A stretch of 64,000 nucleotides of DNA from Rhodobacterales bacterium (GTDB lineage: Bacteria; Pseudomonadota; Alphaproteobacteria; Rhodobacterales; Rhodobacteraceae), in assembly GCA_021155205.1 (NCBI GenBank), contig JAJNPS010000009.1, positions 1 to 64,000 on the forward strand, written 5' to 3'. The position numbers were made by a program, and so were the translations under genes. Positions 17,089 to 24,727 of the stretch are shown here, one piece after another; positions within the stretch are counted from its first letter, which is position 1, and every line of letters begins with the position of its first letter. The notes under the pieces were generated by a model. It was not told the origin of the DNA. It searched no databases and was given only the letters and a program-made list of their open reading frames with translations.

Positions 17089-17856
17089 ATGGCAAATGTC
17101 ATTCTGGAAACCCGTGGTCTGACCAAGCATTACGCCGGCGTGCACGCGCTGGAAGATGCCAATTTCATCCTGCACGAGGGCGAGCATGTCGCCGTTGTCG
17201 GCGACAATGGTGCCGGCAAATCGACCTTTGTGCGCCAGATCACGGCGGTGGAGCAGCGCACCTCGGGCACCATATCATTTGGTGGGCGCGAGGTGCATTT
17301 CTCAGGGCCGTTGGCGGCGCGCGAGGCCGGGATCGAGACGGTGTTCCAGACCCTTGCGCTGGCCGACGACCTCGATGTGCCGTCGAACCTGTTTCTGGGG
17401 CGCGAGATGTTCAAGTTCCGCCTCGGGCCATTTTCTATCCTTGACCGCAAGGCGATGCGCGCCCGCACCATGGAGGCGCTGGCGACAACGGCGGTGAAGA
17501 TCCCCAATGTCGACAACCCGATCCGCAACATGTCGGGCGGCCAGCGGCAATGCGTGTCGATCGCGCGCACGGCGGCCTTTGCGTCCAAACTGGTGATCAT
17601 GGATGAACCGACGGCGGCCTTGGGCGTGCAGGAAACCGCGCAGGTGGAAAACATCATCCGGGGGCTGAAGGAGCGTGGCATTCCGATGGTTCTTGTCAGC
17701 CACAACTTGCGGCAGGTGTTCGATCTGGTGGACCGCATCGTGGTGTTCCGCCGGGGCCGGATCGTGGCCAGCTTGCGCAAGGATGAAACCGACGGCAACG
17801 ACATCGTCAGCTACATCACCGGGGTCAAGGGCGCGTCCGAAGGGGCTTACGTCTGA
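17089..17856 (+). CDS. Sugar ABC transporter ATP-binding protein, single-domain type
   Basis: A 255-residue ABC ATPase. Walker A is GDNGAGKST near residue 38, the signature MSGGQRQCVSIAR is near 145, Walker B is LVIMDEPTAALG, and the switch histidine follows in LVSHNLRQV. It carries one nucleotide-binding domain, like FrcA, rather than two fused copies as in RbsA or AraG, so it must dimerise. The gene lies three bases after the permease and ends the moc-like unit. Confidence 0.9.
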   Translation: MANVILETRGLTKHYAGVHALEDANFILHEGEHVAVVGDNGAGKSTFVRQITAVEQRTSGTISFGGREVHFSGPLAAREAGIETVFQTLALADDLDVPSNLFLGREMFKFRLGPFSILDRKAMRARTMEALATTAVKIPNVDNPIRNMSGGQRQCVSIARTAAFASKLVIMDEPTAALGVQETAQVENIIRGLKERGIPMVLVSHNLRQVFDLVDRIVVFRRGRIVASLRKDETDGNDIVSYITGVKGASEGAYV

Positions 17857-17892
17857 CCGATCCCGCCAGACAAGATAATTCGCCGGACTGTC

Positions 17893-18041
17893 GGTTGTTG
17901 CCTCCTACCAGAAACTTCGCAACCAGGCTGAAGACGCTGAATGGTCTTACGCCCCTCGGATACATCTGCAAGTTCTGGACATCAGAGCGGGATCGATTCA
18001 TCCCAAACCCGATCCACCAGTGGCCGGGAGTGAACAGCTAG
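17893..18041 (+). pseudogene. IS481-family transposase C-terminal scrap at the photosynthesis-cluster edge
   Basis: The plus strand reads NFATRLKTLNGLTPLGYICK, then FWTSERDRFIPNPIHQWPGVNS and stop. This is the distinctive tail of IS481-type transposases (N-F-x-R-R-L-K-T-L-x-G-L-T-P, then N-P-x-H-Q-x-P-G). The stretch just before it (VVASYQ) is in another frame, so the copy is frameshifted as well as truncated. Its stop at 18039-18041 overlaps, on the opposite strand, the stop of crtC. Most of the 181-bp gap after the ABC gene is this relic. Confidence 0.7.
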
Positions 18042-18880
18042 GTGTGAAACGTCCAGCCCGCCCGCCGTGGTACCCGCAGCGCCAGAATCGGCTTCAACAG
18101 CGGCGACGCGAACCGCCGCAAGTCCAGCGCTTCATGCACGCCGATGCTGTCCTCGCCGTCGATCCGCGTCCCGACCAGCGACCGCGAATAGAACGGCGCA
18201 TCCAGCATCGCCATCACCTGCCGGGGCCGGGTTCCGGCGTCGGCACGGGTCTCGCGCCCGAGCGCCCAGAGCGTGCGCGACATCGACGTCAGGGGCGGAG
18301 GTGAAATCGCGCGCACCGTGCCGTCGCCCGTGACCTCCACCCCCAGTTCCAGCGTGGTCCCGTCCGCCCGGACCGCGTCGTAAAAGCAGACCGTCCGATC
18401 CCGCAGTGGAAACCGCCCCCAGGTCCAGGTGCGGAAATCCGACTCCAGCGCCGCCGTGCCGAAATTGGCGTCGAAATAGCCATGACCCTGCCAGCGGTGG
18501 CCCTGGGTCAGGTCGACCTCGATCCGGGCCATGGGCGCAAAGGGGCGCCAGATATGGCGGCCATCGGGGGTCAGGGTGGCCTCCACCCCGGTAACGGCGC
18601 TGGGCGTCAGGGTGATCCGGCCCCGAACCCGGCTGATCACCGGCGGCGCGGACACTTCGTCGATGTCGATCACCAGCGACGTGCCGGTCCAGTGCATCCG
18701 GCTGGGACCGACCTGCAACGTGGCGCGGCTCTGGCGCAGGGCGGCGCGCCCCCGGTCGGTCATGGTGAACCGCCCCCCCGGCCCGTAGGTCGCCACATTG
18801 ATGCAGACGTGGTTGGCGGGGTCGCGCCGCCCGCTCCAGGCGTACCAGGGCGAAAAGACCGACCCGATGAAGCCGATCAC
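18038..18880 (-). CDS. crtC: CrtC, hydroxyneurosporene synthase (carotenoid 1,2-hydratase)
   Basis: Hydrates the C1,2 double bond of neurosporene or lycopene in the spheroidene pathway. Family landmarks are GSVFSPWYAWSGRRDPANH, MHWTGTSLVIDIDEVSAP and HGYFDANFGTAALE. The GTG at 18880 overlaps the crtD stop (GTGA) and gives 280 residues, the size I recall for Rhodobacter CrtC. However, the same frame continues upstream for about 40 codons with family-like sequence (GYAWWYVDGVSDDGARAVS), inside the crtD reading frame and without any ATG, GTG or TTG. The true N-terminus is therefore uncertain. The gene is last in the minus-strand crtDC unit and ends against an IS481 scrap. Confidence 0.88.
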   Translation of the reverse strand: MIGFIGSVFSPWYAWSGRRDPANHVCINVATYGPGGRFTMTDRGRAALRQSRATLQVGPSRMHWTGTSLVIDIDEVSAPPVISRVRGRITLTPSAVTGVEATLTPDGRHIWRPFAPMARIEVDLTQGHRWQGHGYFDANFGTAALESDFRTWTWGRFPLRDRTVCFYDAVRADGTTLELGVEVTGDGTVRAISPPPLTSMSRTLWALGRETRADAGTRPRQVMAMLDAPFYSRSLVGTRIDGEDSIGVHEALDLRRFASPLLKPILALRVPRRAGWTFHT

Positions 18881-20451
18881 CGAGACGGCGCGCGCCCCGT
18901 CGTCGCTGACCCCGTCGACATACCACCAGGCGTAGCCATCCGCATCGACGCGGACCGAGAAGTCAGGTCCTGCATGATCGCCGCGGCCGCGTGCTGGCCG
19001 GAGAGGGCCGCCATCGCGATCCCCGCCCCCGGATGCGCCCCGCCGCCCGCCAGGTACAGGCCCGGCAGCCCGGTCCGCGCCGTCGGCCGCCGAAATGCGG
19101 CGAACGTCCCCTCGGGGCTCCGCCCGTATATCGCGCCCGCCGACCCCGGAAAGTCCCGCGCCAGCATTGCCGGCGTCGTCAGGGCCGAGGGGGGGGGAGA
19201 GGGGTCGAAGGTCAGGCCAAGGCGCGCCAGCCGGTCGAAGGTTCTGGTTCGGCATTGCGGTTCCTCGTGGCTGTCGGCCTTGATCCCTGCCGGGGCGTTC
19301 ATGATGATCTCGAACCGTTCGGGGCCGATCGGGGTTTCGGTGCCAAGGCGGTCCTCGGCGCAGACGTAAAGCGTGGGCGCCTCGGGCATGCGGCCCTGTC
19401 CGATGGGGCCGAACTCGGCAGCGGGGTTTTCGGTGAAAAAGACGTTGTGATGGATAAGGGGGGCGCCAGATGGAGTCGCGGCGAACGCCCAGATCCAGGC
19501 CGACAGGCTGCGGGGTCTGGTGGCGGGCGCGGCCAACGCGTTGCGAGGGCCATCGCCCAAGAGGCCCTGATGCAACGCCGCTGGATCGCCGTTGAAGACG
19601 CAGATATCGCAGGGCAATGTCGCACCACCGGCCAGTTGCACGCCGCTGGTGCGCCCGCCCTGCCGCACGATCCTCGCAGCGGCCGTCGCATAGCGGATGC
19701 GCACCCCCAGACGTTCGGCCAGCCCTGCCAAGGCCAGCGCCAGTTGCGACATGCCGCCCTGGACGGCGGCCACTCCCTGCGCCTCGGCCCGCCAGATCAG
19801 CGACAGAAGGGCGGGCGAGTGCGCAGGCCGTCCCCCGACATAGGTCGCATAGCGCCCGAACAGCTGGATCAGCCGCGGATCGCGGAAGTACTGGCGCAAA
19901 AGGCCGTCGAGGCTTCGCCCCGGCATCAGCGCCGACCACAGCCGGGGCCGTGCCAGAACCGCCCACGCGATGCCGCCGCGATCGGGGCGCGGCGCGTACA
20001 TCACGGGGCCTTCAAAGGCCGCAAACACTTCGGTCGCCAGCCGGTCGAACCGCCGGAAGGCCGCCGCCTCGCGCGGGCCGGAAAAATCGCGGATGGCATC
20101 CAGATTGGCCTCAACCCGGTCATGCAGGTCCAGCGTCGTCCCATCCGGCCACCAGTGGCGCGCCAGGACCGGCTGCGGGATCAGCGTCAGGTGATCGGCA
20201 AGCCGCTCCCCGGCAAGGGCAAACAGCGCCTCGAACACCGGGCGCATGGTCAGGACCGTCGGCCCCTTGTCCACCGGACCCGCGACGGAGGGATCGCTGC
20301 GCATCTTGCCGCCGGGTCCGTCTGCCGCCTCGATCAGTGTCACATCCAGACCGGCCGCCGACAGTCGGATCGCTGCCGCAAGCCCGCCCATGCCCGCACC
20401 GACCACGACGGCGCGGCTCTGCGTTCCTTGGGCGTTCGGTTCGGCGGCCAT
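18877..20451 (-). CDS. crtD: CrtD, methoxyneurosporene (1-hydroxycarotenoid 3,4-) dehydrogenase
   Basis: FAD-dependent desaturase of the phytoene-desaturase family, 524 residues. The N-terminal dinucleotide loop is VVVGAGMGGLAAAIRLSAAG and the C-terminal FAD site is GLYLAGGGAHPGAGIAMAALSGQ. It introduces the 3,4 double bond in spheroidene synthesis. Its last ~25 codons after QDLTSRS look unlike the family and overlap a frame that encodes CrtC-like sequence, so the C-terminus may be a by-product of overlap. The start at 20451 is preferred; ATG at 20502 is possible but would run into the PpsR sites. It is divergent from crtE across two PpsR-type sites. Confidence 0.93.
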   Translation of the reverse strand: MAAEPNAQGTQSRAVVVGAGMGGLAAAIRLSAAGLDVTLIEAADGPGGKMRSDPSVAGPVDKGPTVLTMRPVFEALFALAGERLADHLTLIPQPVLARHWWPDGTTLDLHDRVEANLDAIRDFSGPREAAAFRRFDRLATEVFAAFEGPVMYAPRPDRGGIAWAVLARPRLWSALMPGRSLDGLLRQYFRDPRLIQLFGRYATYVGGRPAHSPALLSLIWRAEAQGVAAVQGGMSQLALALAGLAERLGVRIRYATAAARIVRQGGRTSGVQLAGGATLPCDICVFNGDPAALHQGLLGDGPRNALAAPATRPRSLSAWIWAFAATPSGAPLIHHNVFFTENPAAEFGPIGQGRMPEAPTLYVCAEDRLGTETPIGPERFEIIMNAPAGIKADSHEEPQCRTRTFDRLARLGLTFDPSPPPSALTTPAMLARDFPGSAGAIYGRSPEGTFAAFRRPTARTGLPGLYLAGGGAHPGAGIAMAALSGQHAAAAIMQDLTSRSASMRMATPGGMSTGSATTGRAPSR

Positions 20452-20480
20452 GGCGACGATGTTACTCCCGGCCAGTCCTC

Positions 20481-20522
20481 TGTCCATAAGGAAATACGTC
20501 ACAGTGTAAGTTTTTGTTTACA
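20481..20522. promoter_or_regulatory. PpsR/CrtJ sites between crtD and crtE
   Basis: TGTAAGTTTTTGTTTACA at 20505-20522 is a perfect TGT-N12-ACA site, extended to GTGT...ACAC. Six bases to its left, 20481-20498 has TGT-N12-ACG, a degenerate second copy. PpsR/CrtJ binds paired sites of this form and represses photosynthesis genes under oxygen. The position covers the divergent crtD and crtE promoters. Confidence 0.8.
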
Positions 20523-20570
20523 CATTCCGGGAACAGAGGCAATCTGGCGGCGTTGGAGGCAGGGAGAGCC

Positions 20571-21449
20571 ATGATGTCGCTGGAAGCCCGTTTCGAAGCC
20601 GCACTTGCCCGTGCCATCGCGCTGGGTCAGGGCAGGGCGGGCGATGCGCCCTCGCGGCTGGCACAGGCGCTGGACTATGCGGTGTCGCCGGGCGGCGCGC
20701 GCATCCGGCCCACGATCCTCTTGTCGGTCGCCATTGCCTGCGGGGATGACCGGCCGGAACTGTCCAGTGCTGCCGCCGTGGCGCTGGAGGTGATCCATTC
20801 CGCCAGCCTCGTCCACGACGACCTGCCCGCGTTCGACAACGCCCCGATCCGGCGGGGAAAACCGTCCCTCCACCGCGCCTTTGGCGAGCCGATTGCCGTG
20901 CTTGCCGGGGACAGCCTCATCGTGATGGCGTTCGAGGTGCTGGCCCGCGCCGCTGCCCATGCGCCGTACCGCGCGCTGTCCCTGATCCAGCACCTTGCCA
21001 GCCGCACCGGCATGCCGATGGGCATCTGCGCGGGCCAGGCCTGGGAGTCCGAGCCAATGGTGAACCTGCGGGCCTATCACCGCGCCAAGACCGGCGCGCT
21101 GTTCATTGCGGCGACCCAGATGGGGGCAATTTCGGCGGGGCAGGAACCGGAACCCTGGGAAGAACTGGGTGCCCGGATCGGCGAGGCGTTCCAGGTCGCC
21201 GACGACCTCCGCGATGCGCTGGAGACGGCGGAACAGATGGGCAAACCGGCAGGTCAGGACCAGCGGCATGGCCGCCCGTCCGCCGTCACGGACCTTGGCA
21301 TTCCCGGGGCCGTGGCGCATCTGAAAGACATCCTGTCGGGCGCGATCTCGTCGATCCCGTCCTGTCCGGGCGAGGCGCGGCTGGCCGAGATGGTGCGCCG
21401 TTATGCCGAAAAGATGACGCCGGTGAACCTGACAGCCATCAGGGGCTAG
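20571..21449 (+). CDS. crtE: CrtE, geranylgeranyl diphosphate synthase
   Basis: Trans-prenyltransferase of 292 residues that builds GGPP from IPP and allylic diphosphates for carotenoids and the bacteriochlorophyll tail. The first aspartate-rich motif lies in VHDDLPAFDNAPIRRGKPS (about 82-100) and the second in FQVADDLRDA. GGARIRPT near the N-terminus is typical. The ATG pair at 20571/20574 follows GGGAG. It is divergent from crtD and precedes crtF by four bases, so crtEF form one transcript under the PpsR sites. Confidence 0.95.
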   Translation: MMSLEARFEAALARAIALGQGRAGDAPSRLAQALDYAVSPGGARIRPTILLSVAIACGDDRPELSSAAAVALEVIHSASLVHDDLPAFDNAPIRRGKPSLHRAFGEPIAVLAGDSLIVMAFEVLARAAAHAPYRALSLIQHLASRTGMPMGICAGQAWESEPMVNLRAYHRAKTGALFIAATQMGAISAGQEPEPWEELGARIGEAFQVADDLRDALETAEQMGKPAGQDQRHGRPSAVTDLGIPGAVAHLKDILSGAISSIPSCPGEARLAEMVRRYAEKMTPVNLTAIRG

Positions 21450-21453
21450 GGCG

Positions 21454-22587
21454 ATGACGGACTTGCCGCTGGGTGCAGAACCGCAGGTCCGCAGCTCTGG
21501 CCTGGGATGGCTGACGCGATTGGCACTATCCCCGCGGTTTCATGGGATTTCCCGGCGAATTCCAGGTCTTAGAAGCATTTCCAGACATGAAGGCCAGGCG
21601 CTGTTTGACCTCCTGTCGGGGTTTGTGCAATCCCAGGCGCTGATGGCTTTGGTCGAAATGGACGTGCTGACGGCTTTGCGAAAGGGTCCCCAGCGCACGG
21701 CAGCACTTGCCCATGCGGCGGGGGTTACCCCTGATCGCATGGCGATCCTGATGCAGGCGGCTGCGGCGCTGAAACTGGTGCGCCGCGGGCGCGACGGCGG
21801 CTGGCACCTGGCCCCGCGCGGGGCCGCGTTCCTGACGGTGCCGGGGTTGGCGGCAATGGTCCGCCACCACCGCGTCCTTTATCGCGATCTGGCCGATCCG
21901 GCCGCGTTCCTGCGGGGTGAAACCACCCCGGAACTGGCTGGTTTCTGGCCTTATGTCTTTGGCGCGGGTGCCGCCGCCGACCCCGAAACCGCCGCGACCT
22001 ATTCGGCACTGATGGCTGACAGCCAGGGCCTTGTCGCCACCGACACGCTGGCGGTCGCCGATTTTTCCGGTGTTCGCAACCTGATGGATGTCGGCGGCGG
22101 GACGGGGGCGTTCCTGACCGCGGTGGGGCGGGCGGTGCCGGGGCCGCACCTGACATTGTTCGATCTGCCGGCCGTCGTGCCGGGGGCAAAGGCGCGGTTT
22201 GCCGAAGCTGGACTGACAGCGCGGACCCGCATCATTGCAGGTTCGTTCCGCGACGATCCGCTTCCTGTGGGTGCCGACGCGATCAGCCTGATCCGCGTCC
22301 TCTATGACCATGCCGATTCGACCGTGGCGGCGCTTTTGGCTGCGGTTCATGAGGCGTTGCCGCCCGGCGGCAGGCTTGTCATTTCCGAACCGATGTCGGG
22401 CGGGCGGACCCCGGACCGGGCGACGGATGTCTATTTCGCACTGTACACCCTAGCGATGGGCACGGGGCGCACAAGATCGGCGTCCGAGATCGCAAATCTG
22501 CTGCGGACTGCGGGATTTGGTGCCATCCGCATCCATGCCAGTCAGCGGCCCTTCGTCACCCAGGTCGTGACGGCCACGCGGGTCTGA
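21454..22587 (+). CDS. crtF: CrtF, demethylspheroidene O-methyltransferase
   Basis: SAM-dependent methyltransferase that methylates the C1 hydroxyl of demethylspheroidene to give spheroidene. Its 377 residues match the family. There is an N-terminal dimerisation and winged-helix part (about 45-125) and a Rossmann SAM loop LMDVGGGTGAF at about 210-220. LVISEPMSGGRTPDR and a C-terminal FGAIRIH segment follow. It begins four bases after crtE. The bchC promoter region with two PpsR sites starts 16 bases after its stop. Confidence 0.94.
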   Translation: MTDLPLGAEPQVRSSGLGWLTRLALSPRFHGISRRIPGLRSISRHEGQALFDLLSGFVQSQALMALVEMDVLTALRKGPQRTAALAHAAGVTPDRMAILMQAAAALKLVRRGRDGGWHLAPRGAAFLTVPGLAAMVRHHRVLYRDLADPAAFLRGETTPELAGFWPYVFGAGAAADPETAATYSALMADSQGLVATDTLAVADFSGVRNLMDVGGGTGAFLTAVGRAVPGPHLTLFDLPAVVPGAKARFAEAGLTARTRIIAGSFRDDPLPVGADAISLIRVLYDHADSTVAALLAAVHEALPPGGRLVISEPMSGGRTPDRATDVYFALYTLAMGTGRTRSASEIANLLRTAGFGAIRIHASQRPFVTQVVTATRV

Positions 22588-22603
22588 AGCTTTCCCGGAT
22601 TTA

Positions 22604-22647
22604 TGTCCATAAAAGTTGACAGCAGAAACTGTAAGGTTAGACTTACA
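22604..22647 (+). promoter_or_regulatory. Tandem PpsR/CrtJ sites and bchC promoter
   Basis: Two perfect TGT-N12-ACA sites, TGTCCATAAAAGTTGACA (22604-22621) and TGTAAGGTTAGACTTACA (22630-22647), are separated by eight bases. This is the classical cooperative CrtJ/PpsR arrangement in front of bchC. A consensus -35 TTGACA (22616-22621) lies in the first site, and a possible -10 TAGACT (22638-22643, 16-base spacing) in the second. Bound repressor would cover both promoter elements of the bchCXYZ-puf superoperon. Confidence 0.88.
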
Positions 22648-22714
22648 TCTAAGCGCGACTCCGTTGAACGGGGCGCAGACCGGGGCGACACCTGGAACCG
22701 GCAAGGGAAAGCAT

Positions 22715-23659
22715 GTGAGAAGCACCGCCGTCATCCTGCAGGGTCCGAAAGTGCTGGGGCTGGACAGCCTTGGCCTGACGCCGCCCGGGCCCGATGATCT
22801 GGTGGTCGACATCGCGTATTCGGGGATCTCCACCGGCACCGAAAAACTGTTCTGGTCCGGCACGATGCCGCCCTTTCCGGGCATGGGTTATCCGCTGGTG
22901 CCGGGCTATGAGGCCGCTGGTGAAGTGGTCGAGGCCGGGGTCGATACCAGGTTCAAGGTCGGCGAGCATGTCTTTGTGCCTGGCGCGAACTGCTTTGACG
23001 GCAATGTCAGGGGACTGTTCGGCGGCGCGTCGCGGCGGCTGGTGACAAAGGCCGGCCGGGTGGCGCGGCTGGACCGCGGCATGGGCCCCGAGGGGGCGCT
23101 GCTTGCGCTCGCCGCAACCGCGCGACATGCCTTGGCCGGGTTCAACACGGCGCTGCCGGATCTGATCGTGGGGCATGGGACTTTGGGGCGGCTGTTGGCG
23201 CGGCTGACGGTGGCTGCCGGGGCACCGGCACCCACCGTTTGGGACACGAACCCGGCGCGCCGTCATGGCAACATCGGCTATGAAGTCATTGATCCTGTTG
23301 ATGATCCGCGTCGCAGCTATAACGCCATCTACGATGCCAGCGGGGCCATTGGCCTGATCGACACGCTGATCCCGCGTCTGGCGCGCGGCGGCGAGGTCGT
23401 GCTGGCAGGCTTTTACACCGAACCCGTGGCCTTTGCCTTTCCGCCCGCCTTCATGAAAGAGGCGCGCATCCGCATTGCCGCCGAATGGACGCCCGAAGAC
23501 CTGACCGCGACGCGCAACCTGATCGACAGCGGTGCGCTGAGCCTGTCCGGCCTGATCACCCATACCCGACCCGCTGCGGACGCGTCGGCGGCCTACCAGA
23601 CCGCATTCGAAGACGCGGATTGCCTGAAAATGATCCTTGATTGGAGTGGCCACGCATGA
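22715..23659 (+). CDS. bchC: BchC, 3-hydroxyethyl-bacteriochlorophyllide a dehydrogenase
   Basis: A 314-residue medium-chain dehydrogenase-type enzyme that oxidises the C3 hydroxyethyl group to acetyl, late in bacteriochlorophyll a synthesis. Landmarks are SGISTGTEKLFWSGTMPPFPG, VPGYEAAGEVVEAG and PDLIVGHGTLGRLLARL. The start is taken as GTG at 22715, after CAAGGGAAAG, which gives the family N-terminus. The frame is open further upstream to 22616 but that would enter the PpsR sites. Its stop overlaps the bchX start (ATGA at 23656-23659). Confidence 0.93.
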   Translation: MRSTAVILQGPKVLGLDSLGLTPPGPDDLVVDIAYSGISTGTEKLFWSGTMPPFPGMGYPLVPGYEAAGEVVEAGVDTRFKVGEHVFVPGANCFDGNVRGLFGGASRRLVTKAGRVARLDRGMGPEGALLALAATARHALAGFNTALPDLIVGHGTLGRLLARLTVAAGAPAPTVWDTNPARRHGNIGYEVIDPVDDPRRSYNAIYDASGAIGLIDTLIPRLARGGEVVLAGFYTEPVAFAFPPAFMKEARIRIAAEWTPEDLTATRNLIDSGALSLSGLITHTRPAADASAAYQTAFEDADCLKMILDWSGHA

Positions 23660-24657
23660 ACGACGTCCCGAACCTCAAGGATTTCGACACCCGCCTGCGC
23701 GAAGAGGCACATGAAGAGCCGACGCTGGAAGTTCCCCAAGGGGAGCCGACGAAAAAGACGCAGATCATCGCAATCTACGGCAAGGGCGGGATCGGCAAGT
23801 CATTCACGCTGGCCAACCTGTCGCACATGATGGCCGAGATGGATAAACGGGTTCTTCTCATCGGATGCGATCCGAAATCCGATACCACCTCTCTGCTGTT
23901 CGGCGGCAAGGCGTGCCCCACGATTATCGAGACCTCGACCCGCAAGAAACTGGCGGGCGAAGAGGTCAAGATCGGCGACGTCTGCTTCAAGCGCGGCGGT
24001 GTGTTCGCGATGGAGCTGGGCGGGCCGGAGGTCGGTCGCGGCTGCGGCGGGCGCGGGATCATCCATGGCTTTGAACTCTTGGAAAAGCTCGGGTTCCATG
24101 ACTGGGACTTTGACTATGTGCTGCTGGACTTCCTTGGCGATGTCGTTTGCGGTGGCTTCGGCCTGCCGATCGCCCGCGACATGGCGCAAAAGGTGATACT
24201 GGTCGCCTCGAACGATTTGCAGTCGCTTTACGTCGCCAACAACGTCTGCTCGGCGGTGGAATACTTCCGCAAGCTGGGCGGCAATGTCGGCATCGCGGGG
24301 CTGGTGATCAACAAGGATGACGGCACGGGCGAGGCGGCGGCCTTTGCGCAGTCGGTTGGCATTCCGGTCCTGTCGGCGATCCCGCAGGATGATGACCTGC
24401 GCAAGAAATCGGCGAATTATCAGATTGTTGGCAGCTATGACAGCCAATGGGGCCCGCTGTTCGCGGGTCTTGCCGAGGCGGTCGCGATTGCCCCGCCGGT
24501 GCGGCCTGCGCCCTTGTCGCAGGATGGCTTGCTCAACCTTTTCAGTGCCGAAGCGACAGGCGCGGATTTCGTGCTGACCCCGGCCACCGATGCCGACATG
24601 CGCGGCAAGAACGCTGTCCTCAGAACATCCCTGGAGGTGGTTTACGACAATGTGTGA
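23656..24657 (+). CDS. bchX: BchX, chlorophyllide a reductase iron protein
   Basis: NifH-like ATP-dependent reductase of 333 residues that passes electrons to BchYZ for reduction of the chlorophyllide B ring. Walker A is YGKGGIGKS (about 41-49). The two cysteines that hold the shared [4Fe-4S] cluster between subunits are C130 (VGRGCGGRG) and C165 (GDVVCGGFG). The start overlaps the bchC stop. Its final codons overlap the start of a 25-codon ORF that bridges to bchY. Confidence 0.97.
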   Translation: MNDVPNLKDFDTRLREEAHEEPTLEVPQGEPTKKTQIIAIYGKGGIGKSFTLANLSHMMAEMDKRVLLIGCDPKSDTTSLLFGGKACPTIIETSTRKKLAGEEVKIGDVCFKRGGVFAMELGGPEVGRGCGGRGIIHGFELLEKLGFHDWDFDYVLLDFLGDVVCGGFGLPIARDMAQKVILVASNDLQSLYVANNVCSAVEYFRKLGGNVGIAGLVINKDDGTGEAAAFAQSVGIPVLSAIPQDDDLRKKSANYQIVGSYDSQWGPLFAGLAEAVAIAPPVRPAPLSQDGLLNLFSAEATGADFVLTPATDADMRGKNAVLRTSLEVVYDNV

Positions 24658-24727
24658 CCTGGAAGCCCTCGCAAGATTAGAATCGGCGCTGAAAGCGTTG
24701 ATAAAAAACAAGGGTTCGCGCGGATGA
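24650..24727 (+). CDS. 25-residue mini-ORF bridging bchX and bchY
   Basis: An ORF too short for ordinary gene calling. ATG 24650 overlaps the last eight bases of bchX, and its TGA overlaps the bchY ATG (ATGA at 24724-24727). The product would be a basic amphipathic helix, reading MCDLEALARLESALKALIKN and then five more residues ending in Gly. There is a GGAGG about 13 bases before the ATG, inside bchX. It may simply keep ribosomes moving from bchX into bchY. Whether a peptide is made or matters is unknown. Confidence 0.4.
   Translation: MCDLEALARLESALKALIKNKGSRG

Noticed and set aside
18881..19966. Long upstream extension of the crtC frame
   Set aside because: Apart from about 40 codons just before 18880 that look CrtC-like, the extension lies inside crtD and translates to low-complexity sequence.
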